Source: JAVKFY01 sp040223615
Lineage (GTDB): Bacteria; Pseudomonadota; Alphaproteobacteria; GCA-2731375
Direction: 5' to 3'
Length of the DNA stretch: 64,000 nt
NCBI GenBank assembly: GCA_040223615.1
Contig: JAVKFY010000010.1
Location: 1 to 64,000 of the forward strand
Under the pieces are notes generated by a model. It worked only from the letters and a program-made list of their open reading frames with translations. It was not told the DNA's origin and made no database searches. The position numbers and the translations under genes are program-made. Positions 1 through 8,561 of this stretch are shown in pieces (within the stretch, counting starts at the first letter, position 1; each line of letters starts with the position of its first letter).

Positions 1-171
1 TGCCTGAATCCGCGATCTGGCCCATCTGGCCGCCCGCAAGCTTCCAGACGGCGCCGCAATCAGAAATCAGTACGATCCGGCGCTCAGACCGCCCCGGCCA
101 TCACCTCAGATCAACGCCGGGAGTTTTTGCACAACCAAGACCAGTCGGCGACACGACCTTCATCCGGCTGG

Positions 172-197
172 TGATGGCGGGTCTTCGCCCGGCATGA
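172..197. repeat. Degenerate copy of a dispersed GC palindrome
   Basis: GC-rich GGCGGG-TCTT-CGCCCGGC core followed by ATGAC, lying just beyond the 3' end of the phosphotriesterase-like gene. It resembles the better palindromes near 29.6, 38.97, 48.4 and 49.6 kb, and its TCTTCG loop is the complement of the CGAAGA loop at 49634-49639. I see no supportable gene in the remaining bases 1-211. Confidence 0.4.
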
Positions 198-211
198 CGG
201 CTTGGGGCAGG

Positions 212-1261
212 CTACACGAAGGTCAGCAGCCTTGCCGGGGTCTCAACGGTGATGCGCTTGATCTCGGCTTCGGTGAAGTCGCGGCGGCGCATCAGGGGCA
301 CGACGTTCTCGAAGATGTGGCCGTAGCCGTGGCCGCCGAAGCAGGACAGGCGGGTGCGGTAGCAGATGTCGTGGCTGATGACGATCTGGTCGAGGTGGCC
401 GCGCTCGATCAGGCGGCGGATCCAGCGTAGCCGCTCGGCGTCGTTCGGCAGGTCGATCTTGTTGTTGAGCGCATAGAAGGACTGTTCCTGGCCGAACAGG
501 TCGAGCTCGATGACGCAGCCGGTGTCGGCCAGCCGGAACAGCCGCGCGTCGTCGAAGATGGTGCGGTCGATGTGGCTGATGATCAGCCGCGACAGGTCGC
601 CGCCGCGTTCCTTCACGAAGTCGGCGACCTCCTGCGGCTGGTCGTGGTCGCGGCCGGGATGCACGTTCAGCGCCGCGCCGGTCTCGCCCTGGGCGACGAT
701 GGCGCCACGCATCACGGTCTTCTCCAGGTCGGTCCACGGCGACTGGCAACCGATCTCGCCAATAATTCCGGCGCGCACGTCGGTGTCCCAGGCGCCGACG
801 GTGAGCTGCTCGATCATCTCGGCCGCGAAGTCGTCGGCGGAACGTTCGCGGTTGGCGGCGTCCTGGTACTCGTCGACATAGTGGCCGCAGCCCATGACGA
901 CATGCACGCCGGCGCTTTCCGCGATGCCCATCAGGCCGACCGGGTCGGGGCGCAGGCCGCCGACGGTAAGCTCGACCACGGTGCGCCCGCCGGCGGCCGC
1001 GAGCCGGCCGAGCTCGGACGTCGCCAGGTCGCGGTCCAGCATCTCGTAGTTGCCGGGCGCCTTCAGCGTGCCGTAGTTGATCTGCCAGCAGTTGCACAGG
1101 CCGATCTCCGGCCCCTGGTCGGGGTCGGCACGCATGCCCGGCGTGCGGATGTCGCACAGCAGGTGCTCGTGCATCAGCGTGGGGCCGAGCTCGGCCGGAT
1201 CGACCAGCCCCAGCACGGTCTGGGCCTTGCCCCGCAGATCGTCACGGCTCATTTGCGTCAT
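212..1261 (-). CDS. Phosphotriesterase-family metal-dependent hydrolase
   Basis: 349-residue TIM-barrel amidohydrolase of the phosphotriesterase (PTE/PHP/lactonase) family. Visible metal ligands are H31 and H33 in the MHEH motif near the N-terminus, a GEIG motif whose E169 sits where PTE has its carbamylated lysine and PHP-type homologues have Glu, H201 in NVHPG, H230 in ISHID and D298 in ISHD. The Glu variant argues for a lactonase- or PHP-like enzyme rather than a true organophosphate hydrolase. The ATG at 1261 has a good GGAGGA site 7 nt upstream. It is divergent from a solute-binding protein gene (114-nt gap), and with the nearby amidase this suggests scavenging of an imported ester, lactone or amide. 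The substrate is unknown. Confidence 0.85.
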   Translation of the reverse strand: MTQMSRDDLRGKAQTVLGLVDPAELGPTLMHEHLLCDIRTPGMRADPDQGPEIGLCNCWQINYGTLKAPGNYEMLDRDLATSELGRLAAAGGRTVVELTVGGLRPDPVGLMGIAESAGVHVVMGCGHYVDEYQDAANRERSADDFAAEMIEQLTVGAWDTDVRAGIIGEIGCQSPWTDLEKTVMRGAIVAQGETGAALNVHPGRDHDQPQEVADFVKERGGDLSRLIISHIDRTIFDDARLFRLADTGCVIELDLFGQEQSFYALNNKIDLPNDAERLRWIRRLIERGHLDQIVISHDICYRTRLSCFGGHGYGHIFENVVPLMRRRDFTEAEIKRITVETPARLLTFV

Positions 1262-1375
1262 CGGCGTTCCTCCACGAGGTTCAGGCTAGCGGGCAAACGC
1301 CATGCGTGAAAAGCAGTAGCCACAAGGGCCTTCGCGGCGAGATACTGTCGATAACCAAAAAAGAGGAGGTTTCCT

Positions 1376-2944
1376 ATGCGTAAGCTCTTACAAAGCGTCG
1401 CCGCGGCCGCGTTGGCCGTCACGTTCGCCGGGCCGGTTGCCGCGGAGTCGGTGTTCAAGGTGGTGGTACACGCCGATCTGAAGAATACCGACCCGATCTG
1501 GACCACGGCGCTGATCACCGGCGAGCATGGCTACAACATCTACGACACGCTGTTTGCCACCGATGACGATCTGGCGATCCAACCGCAGATGGCCGAGGGC
1601 TACACCGTCACCGACGACGGCCTGCTCTACACCATCACCTTGCGCGATGGTCTGAAGTGGCACGACGGCGCGCCGGTGACGGCGAAGGACTGCGTCGCCT
1701 CGATCGCGCGCTGGGGCCAGCGCGACGGCATGGGCCAGATCCTGATGAGCTTCCTCGACAAGATGGAAGTGGTGAACGAGAAGACCTTCACCATCCGGCT
1801 GAAGGAGCCCTGGGCGCCGACGATCACGGCGCTCGGCAAGCCGAACTCCAACATCCCGTTCATGATGCCGGAGCGCTCGGCGATGACCGACGCGCACGAG
1901 CAGGTGAAGGAACAGATCGGCTCCGGTCCGTTCAAGTTTGTACCCGAGGAATGGACCCCGGGCAGCAAGGTGGTCTACGTCAAGAACGAGGACTACGTGC
2001 CGCGCGCCGAGCCGGCCAGCAACGCCGCCGGCGGCAAGGTCGTGCATTTCGACCGGCTTGAGTGGCTCTACATTCCCGACGCCAACACCGCCAACAACGC
2101 GCTGATCAATGGCGAGGTCGACCTGGTGGAGAACGCCGCCGCCGACCACGTGCCGATGCTGCGCGCCTCTGACGGCGTCACCGTGGCGCAGACCGACAAG
2201 TTCGGCTGGCAGCCGTGGTTCGTGATCAACCATCTGCACGAGCCGACCAGCAATGTGAAGTTCCGCCAGGCATTGCAGTACATGGTCGACCAGGCGACCT
2301 ACCAGCAGGCCAACTCGACGCTGGAGGGGTCGTGGCGGACCTGCGGCGCGCTGATGATCTGCGATGCGCGCTTCGGCAGCACGACCGGCTCTGAGCGGGT
2401 CATGACGCAGGACTTCGAGGCGGCGAAGAAGCTGCTGAAGGAAGCCGGGTACAACAACGAGAAGGTCATTCTCATGCACCCGACCGACATCCCGCAGCTC
2501 AATTCGGCTTCGGTGGTGACGGCGCAGCTGCTGCGCAACGTCGGCATCAACGTCGATGTGCAGGCGATGGACTGGTCGACGCTGACCTCGCGCCGGGCCG
2601 AGAAGAAGGCGCCCGAGGACGGCGGCTGGCATCTGTTCCACACCGCCTGGCCGGCCAGCACGCTGATGAACCCGCTGATGCACAACGGCATTTCGGGTGC
2701 GTGCGGCGATGCCTGGTTCGGCTGGCACTGCGACCAGGAACTGCAGGATCTGCGTGCCGCCTATAGCCGCACGGCCGATCCGGCGAAGCAGGAAGAGCTG
2801 GCGGAGAAGATGCAGGCCCGGGCGATGGAGATCGTCTCCTACATCCCGCTCGGCCAGTATTTCTTCTTCCGTGCCTATCGCGACAACGTCACCGGCGTGA
2901 TCCCGTCGGTGATCTCGTACTTCTGGAACATCCAGAAGAACTGA
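1376..2944 (+). CDS. ABC transporter solute-binding protein, family 5 (peptide/opine type)
   Basis: 522-residue periplasmic binding protein of the SBP_bac_5 (DppA/OppA/NikA) family. A Sec signal peptide is clear (MRKLL, hydrophobic A/V core, cleavage near A23). The family's conserved features are present: LRDGLKWHDGAPVTAKD at about residues 93-109, a GSGPFKF segment at about 183, and a C-terminal PLGQYFFFRAYR stretch. Length is typical. The ATG follows a strong AGAGGAGG site. No permease or ATPase follows directly; the next gene is an amidase, so this protein may feed the importer encoded at 10.2-15.8 kb or another one. Ligand unknown. Confidence 0.9.
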   Translation: MRKLLQSVAAAALAVTFAGPVAAESVFKVVVHADLKNTDPIWTTALITGEHGYNIYDTLFATDDDLAIQPQMAEGYTVTDDGLLYTITLRDGLKWHDGAPVTAKDCVASIARWGQRDGMGQILMSFLDKMEVVNEKTFTIRLKEPWAPTITALGKPNSNIPFMMPERSAMTDAHEQVKEQIGSGPFKFVPEEWTPGSKVVYVKNEDYVPRAEPASNAAGGKVVHFDRLEWLYIPDANTANNALINGEVDLVENAAADHVPMLRASDGVTVAQTDKFGWQPWFVINHLHEPTSNVKFRQALQYMVDQATYQQANSTLEGSWRTCGALMICDARFGSTTGSERVMTQDFEAAKKLLKEAGYNNEKVILMHPTDIPQLNSASVVTAQLLRNVGINVDVQAMDWSTLTSRRAEKKAPEDGGWHLFHTAWPASTLMNPLMHNGISGACGDAWFGWHCDQELQDLRAAYSRTADPAKQEELAEKMQARAMEIVSYIPLGQYFFFRAYRDNVTGVIPSVISYFWNIQKN

Positions 2945-2999
2945 CAACCCGGGCCGCGCCGCCGGCGCTGGCGGCGCGGCCCGCACCCCCGAGGACGAC

Positions 3000-4412
3000 A
3001 TGAACGAAGACCTGGTGTACCGGCCGGCGGTCGATCTGGCGGCCGATATCCGGGCGCGGCGGCTGTCGCCGGTGGAGTTGACCGAGGCTGTTCTGGCGCG
3101 GATCGAGGCGCTGAACCCGAAGCTCAACGCGTTCTGCACGCCGACGCCGGACATCGCGCTGGCGCAGGCGCGCGCGGCGGAGGACGCGGTGATGCGCGGC
3201 CGAGCGCTGGGCGCGGTCGCCGGCATCCCCTACTCGATCAAGGATCTGCAGCCGACCAAGGGCATCCGCACGATGCGCGGCTCGAAGATCTTCGAGGACA
3301 ACGTACCGGAGGACTCTACGCCGCTGGAACGCCGGCTGCACGACGCCGGCGGGGTGTTCCTGGGCAAGACCACGTCGCCCGAGTTCGGCTGGAAGGGCAG
3401 CACCGACAGCCCGGTCACCGGCATCACCCGCAACCCCTGGCACCTGGAGCGCACGCCGGGCGGCTCGTCGGGCGGCGCGGCGGCGCAGGTCGCCGCCGGC
3501 ATGGGCCCGCTGGCACAAGGCGGCGACGGCGGCGGCTCGATCCGCATCCCGGCCAGCTTCTCCGGCATCTTCGGCATCAAGCCGTCGCACGGCACCGTGC
3601 CCTACGTGCCGATCCCGTTCAATGATCAGCTCTCGCACCTCGGGCCGATGACGCGCACGGTGGCCGACGCGGCGCTGATGCTAAACGTGATCGCCGGCTA
3701 CGACCCGCAGGACCGGTTCAGCCATCCCGGCATGAAGGTCGACTACCTGAGCGGATTGCAGGACGGCATTGCCGGCAAGCGGGTCTACTGGAGCCCGACG
3801 CTAGGCTACGCCAAGGTCGACCCACAGGTCGCCGAGGCCACGGCCAAGGCGGCGCGTCGGTTCGAGGAACTGGGCGCGAAGGTCGACGAAGGCGATCCCG
3901 GCTGGGGCGACCCGACCGACTGGTTCATCCTGCTTTATCAGAGCGCGATGGCCGGCGGCCTGTCGCAATACCTGCCGAACTGGGAGAACCAGATGGACCC
4001 GGGCCTGGTCACCATGATCAAGCGCGGCATGGAATATTCCGCGGTGGATTACGTGCAGGCGCGGATTGCGCGCTTCGCGTTTCAGGACCAGGTGCGGCAG
4101 TTTTTCGAGGACTACGACCTGCTGCTGACCCCGGCGACGGCGGTGACCGCCTTCGACGTCGGCCAGGTGGCGCCCGATCCCGCGGCGACGATGGCGGAGG
4201 ACCTGTTCGCCTGGACGCCGTTCAGCTTCCCGTTCAACGCGTCGGGGCACCCGGCGGCCAGCGTGCCGGTTGGCTTCGACAGCGACGGCCTGCCGATCGG
4301 GTTGCAGGTCGTCGGCCAGATGCACCGCGACGACCTGGTGCTGCGCGCCGCCGCCGCCTACGAGCGCCTGGCGCCATGGGCCGACAAGCGGCCGAAACTC
4401 AAAATGGCTTGA
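3000..4412 (+). CDS. Amidase (amidase-signature family)
   Basis: 470-residue amidase-signature hydrolase. The Ser-cisSer-Lys machinery is visible: K81 in the IPYSIKD motif, the GGSSGG serines near 156-157, and nucleophile S180 in GGDGGGSIRIP. Such enzymes hydrolyse carboxamides or aryl amides in the cytoplasm. It starts 55 nt after the solute-binding protein gene and is probably cotranscribed with it, suggesting that the imported ligand carries an amide. Its last codons overlap by 14 nt the 3' end of the opposing AT-rich dGTPase-like gene, which marks a composition boundary. Substrate cannot be inferred. Confidence 0.9.
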   Translation: MNEDLVYRPAVDLAADIRARRLSPVELTEAVLARIEALNPKLNAFCTPTPDIALAQARAAEDAVMRGRALGAVAGIPYSIKDLQPTKGIRTMRGSKIFEDNVPEDSTPLERRLHDAGGVFLGKTTSPEFGWKGSTDSPVTGITRNPWHLERTPGGSSGGAAAQVAAGMGPLAQGGDGGGSIRIPASFSGIFGIKPSHGTVPYVPIPFNDQLSHLGPMTRTVADAALMLNVIAGYDPQDRFSHPGMKVDYLSGLQDGIAGKRVYWSPTLGYAKVDPQVAEATAKAARRFEELGAKVDEGDPGWGDPTDWFILLYQSAMAGGLSQYLPNWENQMDPGLVTMIKRGMEYSAVDYVQARIARFAFQDQVRQFFEDYDLLLTPATAVTAFDVGQVAPDPAATMAEDLFAWTPFSFPFNASGHPAASVPVGFDSDGLPIGLQVVGQMHRDDLVLRAAAAYERLAPWADKRPKLKMA

Positions 4413-5397
4413 AGAAGCTCTGCGGATTTTCTGAATATAAACGACCGTAGAACTCCAATGCATACCTATCTGTCATACCCGCAATAAAATCGCATACCAC
4501 CCGCCTCTTATTGGAGTCATCTGAGAACTGCTGGTACAAGTCTCTGTAATCTGGCGGCATTAGTAGAAATCCGTCGTTTGATGCTAGGGTTTCAAACATC
4601 TTCCTGACGATATCGACGCTACGGCGCTCTACAATCCTCAAACGGGGAGACATGATGGTCGCGGCGTAGGTATAATGCTTGAGAGTCTCGACTTTCAATA
4701 AAGTGTCTCGCTTGAGCCGAACACGACTCATTGCAGGAGCTTGGTCATTCCCAATGCACTCAACTCCGGCCAGAAACTCGCTTACTAAGTCAGATGTGAA
4801 TTTCGTTCTTAGGTATCCATTCGAAGCCAGCTGATTTGATTCCGCCGCAAACTGTGAAGCAAGCATTTGGCCGCGGTATTTTGACGAGCTATGCTCGAAA
4901 GCCTCGATATCAAACAATCCGCCAAAAAGACCAAAGAGCACCTCAGCGACGTCGCCGGCTTGGAATGCCGTGCCAGTGCTGCCGGCAACCTTTCTCGCTA
5001 CCGCCTCAAGTAACTCCTGATCGGCAGCAACAATATCCAGCGGGGTCAGAAAACCAGCCTTCAGCGTATCCTCAAGATCATAAGTGGAGTAAGCGATGTC
5101 ATCGGCAATATCCATGATAGCACACTCAATCGTCTTGAATTCTCCGTTTGATGCGCTTTCTGGAGCTACTTTCTTTTTGATCTTTTCAAAAAATTCTCTA
5201 TCTACGTCGTAAACGCCCTTCTCGACTTTTACATGTCTGTCTCTATAAGCAGGCACGATCTTGTCGTATTTGAGTATCGAAGCCAGAGAACGGTAAGCTA
5301 GGTTAAGCCCAATTCGAGCATTTCTATCGCCATCCTTGACAATCTTTAGTGTTCCTGAACTGTACTCGAAGTCACCAAGGATTTCCTTCTTCTCCAC
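4399..5397 (-). pseudogene. dGTPase-like HD phosphohydrolase, C-terminal part after an in-frame stop
   Basis: This frame continues the N-terminal part at 5401-5859 in the same register, separated only by TGA (5401-5403) and AAG. It contains family features downstream of the HD core: LNLAYRSLASILKYD and AIMDIADDIAYSTYDLED, which supplies the third metal-binding aspartate of dGTPase-type HD enzymes. A GTG two codons after the stop could allow reinitiation, but I see no clear ribosome-binding site. The DNA is markedly AT-richer than its neighbours, with different codon use, which suggests acquisition by transfer. Whether this is a dead gene, a sequencing error or a two-piece protein cannot be settled from sequence alone. 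Confidence 0.75.
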
Positions 5398-5400
5398 CTT

Positions 5401-5859
5401 TCACAATATACGGAATGTCTGAGCATTACCTTCAAATCCACCAGATGTACTCATACATGAGTCCAACCCAATTTCACCGCTGTGCCCAAATGGCGGATGC
5501 CCTAGATCGTGTGCAAGCCCAGCGAGTTCCACAAGATCAGTGTCAATCTCGTTATTTTTGAATATTGAATACTGGTCATTCAGCCTAAGCGCGATTGACT
5601 TAGCGATCTGCGCCACTTCAAGTGAATGCGTAAGCCGATTTCGGAAAAAGTCGGATTCTATGCCTGGAAATATCTGGAGTTTACCCTGGAGGCGCCTGAA
5701 CGCCGGACAGTGGATCAGCCGAGCATAGTCGCGGCGGAACGCTGATCTGTACTTCTCCGGACCCGTGACGGAGCGAAATTCAATCCTCCGCTCCCTGGTC
5801 AGATCGCCGGCCTTGTAGAGTGTTAATTTAGCTTGCTGCTTCTTTGACTTTTGTGGCAT
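5401..5859 (-). pseudogene. dGTPase-like HD phosphohydrolase, N-terminal part ending at a premature TGA
   Basis: 152 residues carrying the N-terminal half of a deoxyguanosinetriphosphate triphosphohydrolase-like protein. It shows FRRDYARLIHCPAFRRLQGK, NRLTHSLEVAQIA with metal-binding H78, and LAHDLGHPPFGHSGE with the H117-D118 pair. It stops at TGA just after GGFEGNAQTFRIL, a highly conserved internal family motif that normally continues without a break. The continuation is intact downstream in the same frame. A single substitution (for example TCA or CGA to TGA) would explain it. Family members hydrolyse dNTPs, and some act in antiphage defence by draining dNTP pools. Neighbours here are metabolic, not a recognisable defence island. 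Confidence 0.75.
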
Positions 5860-6028
5860 TCGCTACTTTCGGCGTCCTATCGTTCGGGTGGCGTTCTGCA
5901 AAGCTCTTCCAGGTACGGGACGCAACTTGCTGCTGTATCTGTGTCTGCGCATCAGCAGCCTCTCGCGCAAGGACAGTAGCTCGTACTTCGGATGTCTGCT
6001 TTGCCACGTCTAAGCTCCCTGCAGTCAC
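5828..6028 (-). CDS. Small hypothetical protein (weak call)
   Basis: 66 codons from a GTG in the AT-rich insert, overlapping the dGTPase-like start by 32 nt. The product is polar and Ala/Gln/Thr-rich, has no recognised domain and no convincing ribosome-binding site. It could be a small upstream partner or the remnant of a longer gene brought in with the insert. Bases 6029-6101 beyond it hold nothing I can support. Confidence 0.2.
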   Translation of the reverse strand: MTAGSLDVAKQTSEVRATVLAREAADAQTQIQQQVASRTWKSFAERHPNDRTPKVANATKVKEAAS

Positions 6029-6101
6029 GACAGATTCGTTCGCCTATTGAATCAGGAAATCAGTGGAAATTCTAGATCGGTAGCCGCTGAATATTCGACG
6101 C

Positions 6102-6965
6102 TTAGGCGACCGGGCGCTCGCCCCTCACCTGCGTGCGCAGCATGACCCGGCGCGCGCTGCTGTCGAACGCCTCGCGACGGTGGATGGCGGAACGGTTGTC
6201 CCACATCAGCAGGTCCCCGACCTGCCAGACGTGCTCGTAGACGAACTCGTTGCGGGTGCAGAAGGCCCACAGTTCGTCCAGCAACTTCTCGCTTTCCGCG
6301 ACGTCCAGGCCCTCGATGTAGCCGTTGGTACGGCGGCCGAGATAGAGCGCCTGGCGGTCGGTGTCGGGCACGCGCCGCCCGATCGGGTGGCTGGCGCCCG
6401 GCGCGGCGCGGACGTCGACAACCTCGGCGGCACCCTTGCGAAGCTCGCCGGCCGAGGTGTAGCTGCTGTCGTGATGCGCGGTGCGGCCCTCGACCTGGTC
6501 CTTCATCGTCGACGGCATTTCCGACCACGCGGCATACATGCTGGCGAAGCTGGTATTGCCGCCGACCGGCGGGATTTCCTTGGCGTAGAGCACCGAGGCG
6601 GTCGGCGGCGCGTCGATATAGGACATGTCGGTGTGCCACTCGGCCTCGCCGGCACCGAGGCTGCCGATCGGCTTGCCGTTCTCGACCACGTTGGAGATCA
6701 GCCAGACTTCCGGGCGGCCGTTCATGCCGGCGGCGTCGCGCTCGCTGCGCTCGCTGGCCGGCGGCTGTTCCAGTTCGCCGAAGCGCCTGGAAAATTCGAC
6801 AAGGTCGTCGGGCTGCAAGCGCTGCCCCCGGAACAGGAGCAGGCTGCGCTCGATCCAGGCCTGACGGATCCTGGCGAAATCGGCGTCGGCGACCGGCTGC
6901 GTCAGGTCGATGCCGCGAACCTCGGTGCCGATGTGCGCCGACAGGTCGATCAATTCCATCGTCAC
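6102..6965 (-). CDS. TauD/TfdA-family Fe(II)/2-oxoglutarate dioxygenase
   Basis: 287-residue member of the taurine/2,4-D dioxygenase family. The 2-His-1-carboxylate iron site is H111-x-D113 (EWHTD) and H262 (SAIHRRE); R277, 15 residues after the distal His as in TauD, is the expected 2-oxoglutarate-binding Arg. Length matches the family. Such enzymes hydroxylate a small acidic substrate, often releasing sulfite or an aldehyde. It ends a probable two-gene operon with the class III aminotransferase upstream (5-nt gap), suggesting joint catabolism of an amino- or sulfonate-type compound. The exact substrate is not predictable. Confidence 0.9.
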   Translation of the reverse strand: MTMELIDLSAHIGTEVRGIDLTQPVADADFARIRQAWIERSLLLFRGQRLQPDDLVEFSRRFGELEQPPASERSERDAAGMNGRPEVWLISNVVENGKPIGSLGAGEAEWHTDMSYIDAPPTASVLYAKEIPPVGGNTSFASMYAAWSEMPSTMKDQVEGRTAHHDSSYTSAGELRKGAAEVVDVRAAPGASHPIGRRVPDTDRQALYLGRRTNGYIEGLDVAESEKLLDELWAFCTRNEFVYEHVWQVGDLLMWDNRSAIHRREAFDSSARRVMLRTQVRGERPVA

Positions 6966-6970
6966 GCTCC

Positions 6971-8290
6971 CTAAAGCGTCTTCAGGACGCCGCGCACCTT
7001 GTCGAGGCAGGCGTCGATGTGTTCACGGGTGGAGACCAGGGCCGGCGACAGCATGATCGTATCCATGGTCATGCGCACGACAAGGCCATCGTCGAACAGC
7101 GCCTGCAGCACCTGCGCGCCGCGCTTGCCGGCACCGGCGGGATCGGGCGCCAGATCGATGCCGGCAAGCAGGCCGTAGCCGCGGATGTCGGTCACCGCCG
7201 GCAGGTCGCGCAACGACCAGACCTGCTCCAGGAAATACGGCGCCAGGTCGGCGGCCTGCGCGAAGACACCTTCGTCTCGGAAGATCTTCTGCGTCGCGAT
7301 GCCGGCCGCACACGCCGCCGGGTGGGCGGAGTAGGTGTAGCCGTGGAACAACTCGATGGCGCCGGACGGGGCGGCGTCGAGCACGGTCTGGTGCAGGCCG
7401 TCGCGCACCGCCACCGCGCCCATCGGCATCGCGCCGTTGGTCAGCGCCTTAGCCATGGTCATGATGTCGGGGACCACGTCGAAGGCATGGCCGGCGAAGG
7501 CATGGCCGGTGCGTCCGAAGCCGCAGATCACCTCGTCGAAGACCAGCAGGATGCCATGCTTGTCGCAGATCTCCCGCAAGCGGGTCAGGTAACCCTTGGG
7601 TGGCACCAGCACGCCGGTCGACCCGGCGATCGGCTCCACGAAGCAGGCGGCGATCGACCTGGCGCCGTACAGGTCGACGAAGCGTTGCAGGTCGTCGGCC
7701 AGGTCGGCGCCATGCTCGCCCTGGCCTGGCGCGAAGCGGTTCTGCTCCAGCCAGGTGTGGCGCATGTGGCTGACCCCGGCCAGGCCGGTGCCGAAGACCT
7801 CCTTGTTCTTGACCATGCCGCCCAGCGACAGGCCGCCGAAGTTGACGCCGTGGTAGCCACGCTCGCGGCCGACGAAGCGCTGGCGTTGCGGCTCGCCATT
7901 GGCGGCGTGATAGGCCAGCGCGATCTTCATCGCGGTGTCGACCGACTCCGACCCGGAGTTGACGAAGAACACCTGGTTCAGGTCGCCGGGCGTGATCTGC
8001 GCCACCAGCCGGGCCAGCTCGAAGCCGCGCGGGTTGGCGAACTGGAACGGCGGCGCGTAATCCAGCGTCTGCATCTGCTGGGTCACCGCCTCGGTGATCT
8101 CCGGGCGGCCGTGGCCGAGCGCCGAGCAGAACAGGCCGGAACAGCCGTCGAGCAGCTTGTCGCCCTGATGGTTCCAGAAATGCAGTCCCTCGGCGCGGGC
8201 CAGCAGACGCGGCTTTTCCATGAAGGCGCGGTTGGCGGTGAACGGCAGCCACTGGTGCTCAAGCGCGTTGGCGCGACCGGCCGTGGTCAT
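6971..8290 (-). CDS. Class III (omega) aminotransferase, PLP-dependent
   Basis: 439-residue fold-type I aminotransferase of the omega-amino acid:pyruvate type. PLP Lys is K281 in MTMAKALTNG; the preceding VFDEVICGFGRTG gives the PLP-ring Asp near 252; NSGSESVDTAMK binds phosphate. The open frame extends 41 codons further upstream, but ATG 8290 has AGGAG 8 nt before it and opens with MTTAGRANALEHQWLPFTAN, as family members do. It is probably cotranscribed with the TauD-type dioxygenase. Natural substrates of relatives include beta-alanine, taurine-like omega-amines and putrescine; which applies here is unknown. Confidence 0.88.
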   Translation of the reverse strand: MTTAGRANALEHQWLPFTANRAFMEKPRLLARAEGLHFWNHQGDKLLDGCSGLFCSALGHGRPEITEAVTQQMQTLDYAPPFQFANPRGFELARLVAQITPGDLNQVFFVNSGSESVDTAMKIALAYHAANGEPQRQRFVGRERGYHGVNFGGLSLGGMVKNKEVFGTGLAGVSHMRHTWLEQNRFAPGQGEHGADLADDLQRFVDLYGARSIAACFVEPIAGSTGVLVPPKGYLTRLREICDKHGILLVFDEVICGFGRTGHAFAGHAFDVVPDIMTMAKALTNGAMPMGAVAVRDGLHQTVLDAAPSGAIELFHGYTYSAHPAACAAGIATQKIFRDEGVFAQAADLAPYFLEQVWSLRDLPAVTDIRGYGLLAGIDLAPDPAGAGKRGAQVLQALFDDGLVVRMTMDTIMLSPALVSTREHIDACLDKVRGVLKTL

Positions 8291-8369
8291 GGCGACATCT
8301 CCTGGCGATACGGTTCGATGCTCAAGGATAGGCAGCCGCCGGACGGTGCGATAGCGCCAGCCGGTGGCA

Positions 8370-8394
8370 ATATTCCGGTCCAGATGCCGAATAT
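8370..8394. promoter_or_regulatory. Inverted repeat in divergent promoter region (possible operator)
   Basis: ATATTC-N13-GAATAT lies in the 271-nt divergent gap between the aminotransferase/dioxygenase operon and the ABC importer operon. The half-sites are embedded in CCGG-type flanks that nearly extend the symmetry. It could bind a regulator controlling both operons. No regulator gene is adjacent, so this is a weak inference. Confidence 0.3.
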
Positions 8395-8561
8395 CACGCG
8401 CCGTTGGTCTCATGCGTTGGCGGGAACTGGCCCTATGGCCGGCCGCGTGCGGGCCATTACCCTGGCAAAGCCATGACAGTGGCGGGCGATTGCCCGTAAC
8501 CTGTCAGGCACATAACAGGGAGCGCAGCGGGTCCGTCGCCGCTGACGCGAAAAGGAGACGG

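Noticed and set aside
1..211. Possible C-terminal end of a gene at the left edge
   Set aside because: More than one frame is open in this short GC-rich stretch and none has recognisable protein features.
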